Assembly (NCBI GenBank): GCA_964644465.1
Contig: CAZXVU010000014.1
Span: 1-29,840, forward strand
Source: CAZXVU01 sp964644465
Lineage (GTDB): Bacteria > Chlamydiota > Chlamydiia > Chlamydiales > SM23-39
DNA: 29,840 nt
Reading direction: 5' to 3'
A model generated the notes under the pieces. The model saw nothing but the letters and a program-made list of their open reading frames with translations, was not told where the DNA came from and made no database searches. This document shows, piece after piece, positions 23,152 through 29,840 of the stretch (position 1 is its first letter; each line of letters starts with the position of its first letter). The position numbers were made by a program, and so were the translations under genes.

Positions 23152-24247
23152 AGCCCACCGTTTCTTTCGATTTGCGGGAAATATCCAAGAGGATAAACAG
23201 AATCGCTATATTCACCATCAGAGAAGTCCCTCCCTGCGAGAAAAAGGGAAGAGTCATCCCTTTGCTCGGCAGAAGGCCTGAGACAATGCCCAAATTCAAA
23301 AAAGCCTGGATAGAAATCAGAAACGTCAAAATGGCGCACAAGAAAAATGCGGCCCGGTCGTGCGATCGGATCGCAATGGCAAACCCCGCGTAGGAGAACG
23401 TCATATAAAGAGCGATGAGGGCTAATATTCCCACAAACCCTGTCTCTTCAGCGTAGATGGCGGCGATATAATCGCTGCGGGCTTCCGGCAGATAGTTCAA
23501 CTTTTGCAGGCTTTCTCCAAATCCACGACCTAAAATCTTGCCCGATCCAGCTGCAATCTTCGATTGGTGAGGCTGATGCCCCTTTCCTCTAAGGTCTAGT
23601 TCGGGATGAAAATAGATTTCAATGCGGCTCCGGGCATGCGGCATTTGGGAGGCGGCTGCGGCTCCCAGTCCGACCAATAGACAAAGAGGGAGAGCCCAAT
23701 AGAGAAGTCTGATTCTTGTTAAAAAAAACAAAACGACGAGAAGAAGGAGAATCAGAGCGGTCGTCCCGTTATCTGGCTCCATCAGAATGAGCGCTATTGG
23801 AATCGAAAGCCAACCCAAGATTTTTAAAAAGGGGATGAGGGCGATCGGTTTTTCTTGTTTCAAATACCACCTGATGTAGACAGCGGGAACTAAAATTTTA
23901 ACGCACTCCGAGGGCTGGAAAGAATATCCAAAGACGATGAGCCATCTTCGCGCGCCATTGATCGTCGTTCCGATTCCAGGCACAAAAAGAAGAGCGAGTA
24001 AAATGCTTGCCGTAATGAGTAAGGGAACGCTCCAGCGGATCAGCCATTCATATCCGCATCGATATGCGATCATTCCGCAAAAAATCCCGACGCATCCGTA
24101 GACAATCTGTTTGAAGAGGGCTGCGTGGGTGTTTGTTTCGAGAGAACGGTCGATGATTTCAGCCGAAGTCGTATTGAAGACCATCAGGAGGCCGATCGAA
24201 AAAAGGAGCGCCACCGAAATGATCAACCAAAGCGGAGCGCGTGCCAC
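23141..24247 (-). CDS. ftsW: SEDS-family glycosyltransferase FtsW
   Basis: A 368-aa polytopic membrane protein with about ten helices. SEDS features are visible: FQPSECVKILVP, the large periplasmic loop, the SDYIAAIYAEETG block that holds the catalytic Asp, and the closing GLLPSKGMTLPFFSQGGTSL. FtsW polymerises lipid II with its partner penicillin-binding protein at the division site; RodA is the close alternative but the location in the wall cluster favours FtsW. The start is GTG at 24247 with AGGAA upstream. It follows the LysM gene by 12 bases and overlaps murG. Confidence 0.92.
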   Translation of the reverse strand: MARAPLWLIISVALLFSIGLLMVFNTTSAEIIDRSLETNTHAALFKQIVYGCVGIFCGMIAYRCGYEWLIRWSVPLLITASILLALLFVPGIGTTINGARRWLIVFGYSFQPSECVKILVPAVYIRWYLKQEKPIALIPFLKILGWLSIPIALILMEPDNGTTALILLLLVVLFFLTRIRLLYWALPLCLLVGLGAAAASQMPHARSRIEIYFHPELDLRGKGHQPHQSKIAAGSGKILGRGFGESLQKLNYLPEARSDYIAAIYAEETGFVGILALIALYMTFSYAGFAIAIRSHDRAAFFLCAILTFLISIQAFLNLGIVSGLLPSKGMTLPFFSQGGTSLMVNIAILFILLDISRKSKETVGYES

Positions 24248-24259
24248 GGAAATTCCTCG

Positions 24260-25015
24260 CTATCTCGTCCGGAGACGGTTGCCGGGTTTGAGCTTCCGTG
24301 CCTGTTCCTCGTTAAGCCCGTTTAATTTTAAAAGTTCTTCCACTTTCATGTGGTGTTTCATAGAAATCGTCCAAGGATTATCGCCTACTTTGACAGTGTA
24401 GTATTCAGGCCCACCTTCCGATTTCTTCTCGGAAACGGATTTGGTTTTTGGCACTGAAGCGAGCGATTTTTCCGCAGGGATTTTCAATACTTGGCCAATT
24501 CTGAGAAAACTGCTGGGAAGCTGATTGATCTTGATGATCTCATCGACAGAAGTATGATGAGCCTTCGCGATTTTTTCTAAATTGTCTCCTTTCTTGACCG
24601 TCAATTCAGCAAAGGGGGAGTCCTTGCGGACTGCCATTGCAGTGGGTGCGGGGATCGCGATCGCAGGTTTTGCGACAGTTTCAGGGACAAGAGGAGGAAG
24701 TTTGTGGACTAAAGATTCTTCAGCTGGCGCAACAATAGGCAGCTGTGCAAGAGGTTCCGCAGGTTTTACGAACTCTGGCAGAGGAATTTGAACCGGAGCT
24801 TCCGGCTGCGTTTGCATGGGCTGTCTCAAAGCTAGATCAACTGCGCTTCCGAAGAGAGGATTGTCATCCATTTTTGGCAGCGTAGAAGGAGCGTCTCCCA
24901 TCAAAACTGAAGGGGAAATTGTCTCCTCTTGGCTAGTGAGAGCGGCGATCATCAGCACGGCCAAAAGGCCGACATTGATCATTACCGCGATCAAAATTGT
25001 GTTTTTGCGATTCAT
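24260..25015 (-). CDS. Membrane-anchored double LysM protein (chlamydial NlpD-like)
   Basis: A 251-aa protein with an N-terminal signal anchor (residues 7-26), a Pro/Ala/Glu-rich linker (40-130) and two LysM peptidoglycan-binding domains at about 138-180 and 206-251, each opening with a TVK-x-GD turn. No M23 peptidase-like domain follows, so although this position is often labelled nlpD in Chlamydiae, it lacks the amidase-activating half of classical NlpD. It probably holds the periplasmic side of the septum or nascent wall. ATG overlaps the murD stop as ATGA. Same place between murD and ftsW as I recall for CT759. Confidence 0.85.
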   Translation of the reverse strand: MNRKNTILIAVMINVGLLAVLMIAALTSQEETISPSVLMGDAPSTLPKMDDNPLFGSAVDLALRQPMQTQPEAPVQIPLPEFVKPAEPLAQLPIVAPAEESLVHKLPPLVPETVAKPAIAIPAPTAMAVRKDSPFAELTVKKGDNLEKIAKAHHTSVDEIIKINQLPSSFLRIGQVLKIPAEKSLASVPKTKSVSEKKSEGGPEYYTVKVGDNPWTISMKHHMKVEELLKLNGLNEEQARKLKPGNRLRTR

Positions 25016-26202
25016 CTTTGTATTCCCCCATTCACCAACTTCTTAAATTCATCGCCCCGGTGCTCGAAATTGCGGAACTGGTCATAGCTCGAACATCCTG
25101 GAGAAAGAAGAACGGTCTCCTTCTCTTTTGCCTCAGCTTTGGCGCACTCTACAGCTTCCTGTAGCGTCTCTACTTTCAGGAAAGGAAAATCGGCTTCCAA
25201 TTCCTTTTCCATGATGCCTGCAGATTCGCCGAAAGCGATAATCTTTCGGACCTTTCCCCGAAAACAATCAATCCAAGGTCTGTAGGAAGCGCCTTTATGC
25301 ACTCCCCCCGCCAAAAGAAGAATCGGTCCTCTGAAAAGTCCAATTGCATGCATCACCGAATGAATGTTCGACGATTTGCTGTCATTATAATACGACACTC
25401 CATCAATATCGGCTACCCATTCGATCCGATGGACCGGTTTTCGGAACGTTTCCAAGCCTCTCCAAAATTCCTCGCCTGCGACTCCAAAATGAGCGCAAAA
25501 AGGAATTGCAGCTTGGACGTTTTTCCACTCGGGCGCACCCAATTTTATATATCTTTCCTCGGAAATCTGCGCAATAGTTTCATCAAAGATCTCCCATTTA
25601 CACGAGATCTGAGAATGGTAATCAGCATAAACTTGTTTCGAGAGAAAAAGCTTACCCCCCAGTTTCAGACAATTTTGGATCCGCAATTTTGCCGCGGCAT
25701 AAGAGTCCATTGAAGGATGCCGGTCCAAATGATTTGGGGTGATATTCAAGATCCCAGCGACTTCCAAACATTGAGAATTGAGAGTTTCTAATTGAAAAGA
25801 GCTCAATTCGACCACTAAAATTTCCTCAGGATCTGGATGGAGCAAATACCCAGCAAGGCTGTCTCCTACATTGCCCAAAGCCCTAGCTTTCTTGCCAGCC
25901 GCGTTCAAGATATGGGCAATCAACAGGACGGTAGTTGTTTTACCATTCGATCCAGTAATTCCTATGCATCTATTTTTGAGGTGGCGGAAAGCGAGCTCGA
26001 TCTCGCCGATGACTTCGATCCCCAACATACGCGCTTTTTGAACAAGAGGATGGTCGGGGGGGACGCCGGGAGAGAGGATAACTTGAGAGAACTCTTCGAC
26101 GGGAAAATCGGGAGAGTCGGGATGTAGTTCAATATCTGCTTGGAGCTGGGAAGCCTTTTTGTCCACAGCGACGATGCGATGTCCTTGTTTGAGCAAGAAA
26201 GC
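25012..26202 (-). CDS. murD: UDP-MurNAc-L-Ala--D-Glu ligase, N terminus lost in gap
   Basis: MurD adds D-Glu to UDP-MurNAc-L-Ala. The visible 396 residues hold the P-loop GITGSNGKTTT, the VELSSFQLE strand, NITPNHLDRH and the C-terminal YNDSKSSNIHS, so the enzyme core is complete. The N-terminal Rossmann glycine loop, about 20 residues, falls in the run of N at 26203-26302, so start codon and promoter context are unseen. The translation reads in frame right up to the gap. It overlaps the LysM gene at its 3' end. There is no sign of damage beyond the assembly gap. Confidence 0.95.
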   Translation of the reverse strand, partial: AFLLKQGHRIVAVDKKASQLQADIELHPDSPDFPVEEFSQVILSPGVPPDHPLVQKARMLGIEVIGEIELAFRHLKNRCIGITGSNGKTTTVLLIAHILNAAGKKARALGNVGDSLAGYLLHPDPEEILVVELSSFQLETLNSQCLEVAGILNITPNHLDRHPSMDSYAAAKLRIQNCLKLGGKLFLSKQVYADYHSQISCKWEIFDETIAQISEERYIKLGAPEWKNVQAAIPFCAHFGVAGEEFWRGLETFRKPVHRIEWVADIDGVSYYNDSKSSNIHSVMHAIGLFRGPILLLAGGVHKGASYRPWIDCFRGKVRKIIAFGESAGIMEKELEADFPFLKVETLQEAVECAKAEAKEKETVLLSPGCSSYDQFRNFEHRGDEFKKLVNGGIQR

Positions 26203-26302
26203 NNNNNNNNNNNNNNNNNNNNNNNNNNNNNNNNNNNNNNNNNNNNNNNNNNNNNNNNNNNNNNNNNNNNNNNNNNNNNNNNNNNNNNNNNNNNNNNNNN
26301 NN
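26203..26302. other. Assembly gap, 100 N
   Basis: Exactly 100 undetermined bases, the usual placeholder for a gap of unknown size. It hides the last few codons of mraY, the mraY/murD junction and the start of murD. From the missing residues on each side the true gap is likely of the same order, roughly 80-120 bases. Confidence 0.98.
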
Positions 26303-27510
26303 GAGATTATGGCAAAGAGGAGGCTAATGATCCAGAATCGAATCACCACTTTTGTCTCAGGCCATCCCTTGTATTCAAAATGGTGATGCAGCGGCGCACA
26401 AAGGAAAATCCTCTTTTTATTCCGGTAACGATAACTGAGCACCTGCAGAATCACAGAAAGCGCCTCCGCAACAAAGATCGCCCCAGCAATAGCTAGAATC
26501 AATTCTCTCCGAAGAAGGACCGCCGAGACCCCTACAATCCCGCCCAGAGCCAGCGATCCTGTGTCTCCCATAAAAACCTGCGCCGGATACCCGTTGTACC
26601 AAAGAAAACCGAGGGCTGCTCCAGCTAAGGCAAAAAGATAAATCGCAATCTCTCCGCTACCCTCAATATATAAAATATTCAAATAGCGGGCTAAATCGAT
26701 GTGGTTTGATAAAAAGGCAAAGAGAGCTAGGACTAATGAGACCATCACAAGACAGCCGGATGCAAGACCGTCGAGGCCATCTGTAAGATTGACTGCATTG
26801 GAAGAACCAGTAATCACGATCAAGATGAGTAGGAAAGAGAGAACCATCCAGGCTCCTTGGAAGATGAAGACTGGGTCTTTAAAAAAGGGGATGTAGAATC
26901 GAGTGATGTATTCTTGAGTACTCAGCGTTGTTGTTCTTATAGCCGGCCGCAGTCCCTCTCCTCGAGGTTCCATAATCTGTTCTTTTGCAGTAGGCGGACG
27001 GAAAAACTTTCCCATTGCAATGGCATTGGTAATACCGGGGACTAGAAGGTAGAGAGCGATGAGAGATGAAAAGAGAAGCTGAATGGCCATTTTCTTGCGG
27101 GCTTTCAGCCCTTTGCTATTTTTATAGCGCAATTTCAAATAGTCATCGGCTGCTCCCAAGAATCCCAGAACAACAGTTGTTAGAAGGAGAATCAGAGTGA
27201 AAACATTGCGAAGGTCCATCCAAAGGAAGAGTGCTATCGCCATTGAAAACAAGATCAAGATCCCGCCCATTGTAGGGGTGTCTTTCTTTTTTCCATGCAA
27301 TTCAGCGAGCAAAGGACATTCTTGGACGCTGCGGATCTCTTGTCCGATCTTCAACTCATAGAGCTTTTTGATGAATCTGGGCCCGAGAAAAATCGTCAGC
27401 AAAAGGGCTGTCGCCGCCGCTAAGATCATCCGCGTGGAAGAATAGGTAAAGGCAGCAGGGATTTTCCAAGCGAAATAATCGCGGAGCCATTCGAGCAATA
27501 ACAAAAGCAT
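26303..27510 (-). CDS. mraY: Phospho-MurNAc-pentapeptide translocase, C terminus lost in gap
   Basis: MraY moves phospho-MurNAc-pentapeptide onto undecaprenyl phosphate to form lipid I. At least 402 residues are visible, with around ten membrane helices, the AADDYLK acidic motif, NAVNLTDGLDGL and the HHHFE motif, all essential to the active site on the cytoplasmic face. Only the last few residues of the final helix fall in the gap. It is longer than usual: about 30 hydrophilic residues are inserted between helix 4 and the FFKD element, in the expected periplasmic loop. The ATG overlaps the murF stop as TAATG. Confidence 0.95.
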
Positions 27511-28853
27511 TAGCGCCCCAATAACTCAAAGAGTTTTTCCATCTGCATCCGGCGCGACGCTTTCACAAGAACGACATCGCCAGGACTCATCAGCTCTTTC
27601 AGCCTGCTCGCCAAACTTTGGTGATCGGGGAAATGCTCTGCCGGTTTTCTCACTTCCTGAAATCCTTCGCAAATCTGAACCGCCTCAGGCCCTATAGCGA
27701 GTAAATGGTCCGCATATTTTTGGGCAAAACGGCCCACTTCGCGGTGCGCATTTTCACTTAAATACCCTAGCTCAACCATTGTGCCCAATACTGCAATCTT
27801 CTTTCCCCCTTCTTTCGGCTCCGGGAAATTAGACAGGGCAGCCCTCATTGAATCGGGATTGGCATTGTAAGCATCGTTGACAAAAGAGATCCCCTCTTTC
27901 TCGAATTGCTCGAAACGCATTTTTGGCAATTGCAATTTTCCGATCTGCTGGTTGATTTCATCCCACTCAAGTTTCATCATCCGGGCGACCGCAACAGCAC
28001 CGAGGAAGTTATGCAGGATATGCGTTTGTTTGAAGGGCAGATCGAACTGATAGGCTCGGACGCCTCTCTCATCGATTAGATATTTTCCCTCTGCAAAAGA
28101 GAGAAAATAATCGGCGCTCCGATCTTCTAAAGAAAAGCTCACCCTCTGTTTTTGGATCCCCTCGATCACCTCGGGGAATTCTGTCAGCCCGTGATAAAAA
28201 ACCGCGGTCTTAGTTCGGGGATGGTTGAAGATCTGCGCTTTTTCTTTGGCAATTTGTGCGATTCCATCCGGGAAAAATTGGATGTGAGATACGGATATTT
28301 TTGTAACGATTGCGATATCGGGCGCTGCAATTGTGAGCAGCCGAGTGATGTCCCCTGGCTCTGTCATGCCCATTTCTAGGACCAGCACTTCTTCATCGCC
28401 CTGCATATTCAAGATCGTGATCGGATAGGTGAGTTTCGTATTATAACTACCTTCCGTCTTCCCTACCCGATATTTACCGCTCAGCAAAGTGGCGATAAAT
28501 TCCTTGGTTGTCGTTTTACCAAGAGAGCCAGTGATGCCCACAATCTGCGCTTTTTTTTCGCTCGCAAAATGTCTGGCCAGTTCCTGCAATCCCCCAACTA
28601 CGTCTTCTAACGGCAGGAGAACGAGTCCAAAATCAGGTCCGCAATACCCTTTTGAGACGACAGCCCCAAGCGCTCCCCTTTCTTTCACCTCTGCCAAAAA
28701 AGCATGTCCATCGACTTTTTCCCCTTTTATGGCAAAAAAGAGCTCTCCCGGCCCGATCTTTCTACTATCAATTTGATAGCCAGTCACTTGCGCATCACTC
28801 TCGCAAATTATCCCCAAATGGCGGGCAATTTGCTGGATTGGGACATTTCTCAT
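27510..28853 (-). CDS. murF: UDP-MurNAc-tripeptide--D-Ala-D-Ala ligase
   Basis: MurF adds the D-Ala-D-Ala made by Ddl to the UDP-MurNAc tripeptide, completing the soluble precursor used by MraY next door. The 447-aa protein has the Mur-ligase N domain (DSRKIGPGELFFAIKG at 29-44), the P-loop GITGSLGKTTT at 106-116, the LEMGM strand and the NDAYNANPDSM motif. The ATG at 28853 has AAGGGG about 6 bases upstream. It is the first gene of the minus-strand wall operon, with no murE or ftsI ahead of it; the upstream region is AT-rich and divergent to the gene at 29043. Confidence 0.97.
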   Translation of the reverse strand: MRNVPIQQIARHLGIICESDAQVTGYQIDSRKIGPGELFFAIKGEKVDGHAFLAEVKERGALGAVVSKGYCGPDFGLVLLPLEDVVGGLQELARHFASEKKAQIVGITGSLGKTTTKEFIATLLSGKYRVGKTEGSYNTKLTYPITILNMQGDEEVLVLEMGMTEPGDITRLLTIAAPDIAIVTKISVSHIQFFPDGIAQIAKEKAQIFNHPRTKTAVFYHGLTEFPEVIEGIQKQRVSFSLEDRSADYFLSFAEGKYLIDERGVRAYQFDLPFKQTHILHNFLGAVAVARMMKLEWDEINQQIGKLQLPKMRFEQFEKEGISFVNDAYNANPDSMRAALSNFPEPKEGGKKIAVLGTMVELGYLSENAHREVGRFAQKYADHLLAIGPEAVQICEGFQEVRKPAEHFPDHQSLASRLKELMSPGDVVLVKASRRMQMEKLFELLGR

Positions 28854-28876
28854 GGGTTCCCCTTAACTCACGTCTA

Positions 28877-28882
28877 ATTATA
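28877..28882 (-). promoter_or_regulatory. Likely -10 element of the murF operon
   Basis: A perfect TATAAT on the minus strand lies 24 bases before the murF ATG. The -35 is poor; TTGGCG paired with the overlapping TATATA at an 18-base spacing is an alternative reading. Confidence 0.4.
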
Positions 28883-28981
28883 TAGCTCTTTTTGGAAAAT
28901 CCCGCCAATAGTCAAATGCAACATACTAATAACCAGCAAATTAAACAACAACTTAACTAACTTGTAAATTCCAATAATTAA

Positions 28982-29010
28982 TTGAATTTTATCCAAATAT
29001 AGCTTATAAT
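28982..29010 (+). promoter_or_regulatory. Strong sigma-70-type promoter for the effector-like gene
   Basis: TTGAAT (4/6) and a perfect TATAAT are separated by exactly 17 bases. The predicted start, near 29017, gives a leader of about 26 bases containing AAGGGG before the ATG at 29043. Confidence 0.65.
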
Positions 29011-29042
29011 TAATTAAAGATAATTATGTAAAAAGGGGTATT

Positions 29043-29840
29043 ATGTCTGTAAGAGGATCAACAAGCAAACCTAGAACAGGACCAACGGCCGGCCCCCCTT
29101 CGCTTGATTTACCGGAATCGCCACTATTACCAACTGCATCCTCCGTTTCTGACGTTGCAGGTCGATCCTTCAGACAACCAACGTTTCATCGAACGAGAGG
29201 CCCAGTATCCCCAAAGGCTTCAGCGTCTTCTCCTCACTCATCGACAAAAGTCGCAAGTGCAGCATCAAGTGTTCTTCCTACAGCCGAAGCACTAGCTCAA
29301 ATTAGAGAACGGACAAAAGGACTCAGAGAATCAACAACACCATCCCCTCGCGGAAGCTCTCCTACGCATCGTGATGTGCTCGCTTCCCTTCTTCCAGAAG
29401 CAGACAGAGATTTACAAGCAAAAGCAAATGCTGCCTCTTTACCTGCAGCCCCTAAACTTCCAAGCTCCTCAAAAGATACTTCAAGAGATGCTCTTCCAGA
29501 TCTCTCTCATCTCAATGACAATGATGGAGCAGGCCAAAAGGATAGACGTCCAGTTTCACCAGCCTCTCCTGAAAGATTTCAAAGACCCATGTCCGGATGG
29601 AGTCGTTCCGAGTGGCAACAGGAACTTTATGTCGATGGTCCTAACAGATTAAGACTCGCACAACTTCCTGAACATCCCACTACGGAAAGAGTTTCCCCCA
29701 CTTTAGATTCTATGCTTTCAGGCGTCCGTAAGAAAGCTGAAGCTGAACGCAGCGCCAATCCAACAAAACCTCCTGCCCAAACACCTCTTCGCGATAAGGG
29801 ATACCATGTATATGGAGACGACTTCTTCGTAGATGGAGAC
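29043..29840 (+). CDS. Ser/Pro-rich disordered protein, effector-like, runs off the window
   Basis: An open frame of 266 codons from the ATG at 29043 to the last base, without a stop. I recognise no domain. The visible part is very rich in Ser, Pro, Thr, Ala and Arg, has no Cys and no membrane segment, and repeats short VSP/SP elements (PVSPKAS, PVSPASP, RVSPTL). Two acidic-aromatic segments near the end, LYVDGP and FFVDGD, look like a loose repeat. The N terminus is polar, short of acidic residues and Ser/Thr/Pro-rich, as in type III secretion signals. Ribosome site AAGGGG and a strong promoter support expression. A secreted host-interaction protein is a reasonable inference, not a demonstrated one. 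Confidence 0.72.
   Translation, partial: MSVRGSTSKPRTGPTAGPPSLDLPESPLLPTASSVSDVAGRSFRQPTFHRTRGPVSPKASASSPHSSTKVASAASSVLPTAEALAQIRERTKGLRESTTPSPRGSSPTHRDVLASLLPEADRDLQAKANAASLPAAPKLPSSSKDTSRDALPDLSHLNDNDGAGQKDRRPVSPASPERFQRPMSGWSRSEWQQELYVDGPNRLRLAQLPEHPTTERVSPTLDSMLSGVRKKAEAERSANPTKPPAQTPLRDKGYHVYGDDFFVDGD

Noticed and set aside
25012..27510. A single 832-residue MurD-MraY fusion protein
   Set aside because: The frame is open only because it passes through 100 N; both halves are nearly complete separate enzymes and the C end of MraY plus the N end of MurD are what is missing.
29371..29652. A 93-codon frame in another phase inside the effector-like gene
   Set aside because: The 266-codon frame from 29043 has the promoter, ribosome site and a plausible protein composition; the shorter frame is its shadow.

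Overview
The window comes from a member of the phylum Chlamydiae, most likely a Parachlamydiales-type environmental or amoeba-associated lineage rather than the genus Chlamydia. The evidence is a murC-ddl gene fusion; a division and wall cluster (murF-mraY-murD-LysM-ftsW-murG-murC/ddl-ftsQ) that stops without ftsA or ftsZ; chlamydial gene neighbours (rsbV-miaA, a large coiled-coil protein, rsfS, fabF, a Nudix gene) in the order I recall from C. trachomatis; and three tandem MOMP-like porins. Type III glutamine synthetase, nadD and bioY are extra to my recollection of that core. Species cannot be fixed from the sequence alone. A run of exactly 100 N marks a draft-assembly gap.

Layout. 66-3085 (minus): fabF, a Nudix hydrolase, a glycosyltransferase-like protein and bioY, a tight unit starting from a promoter upstream of fabF. 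3200-3715 (minus): an unrecognised 171-aa gene with its own strong promoter and almost no leader. 3781-10263 (minus): HAD phosphatase, glutamine synthetase III, nadD, rsfS and a large acyltransferase/ACP/acyl-ligase fusion. 10317-11933 (minus): a chlamydial coiled-coil protein ending in a hairpin terminator. 12135-15505 (plus): three MOMP-like outer-membrane proteins. 15502-17090 (minus): khpA, rsbV, miaA. 17278-18470 (plus): three small proteins with paired membrane helices, resembling inclusion-membrane (Inc) proteins. 18467-28853 (minus): the peptidoglycan and division operon from murF to cutA, broken by the N gap at the mraY/murD junction. 29043 to the window end (plus): the open-ended start of a Ser/Pro-rich, disordered, secreted-effector-like protein.

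The housekeeping genes make fatty acids and phospholipids (FabF, Aas-like fusion, BioY), NAD and glutamine, and lipid II (MurF, MraY, MurD, MurG, MurC-Ddl) with its flippase/polymerase partner FtsW and the FtsQ-like divisome protein. Plus-strand islands of surface or host-interaction genes are set between these minus-strand operons. At two island ends the convergent genes share a 4-base palindrome as both stop codons. No rRNA, tRNA, CRISPR array or insertion sequence was seen, and no gene-free stretch exceeds 300 bases. The parts most worth following up are the Inc-like trio, the open-ended effector-like gene, the ACP-containing fusion and the near-leaderless 171-aa gene.
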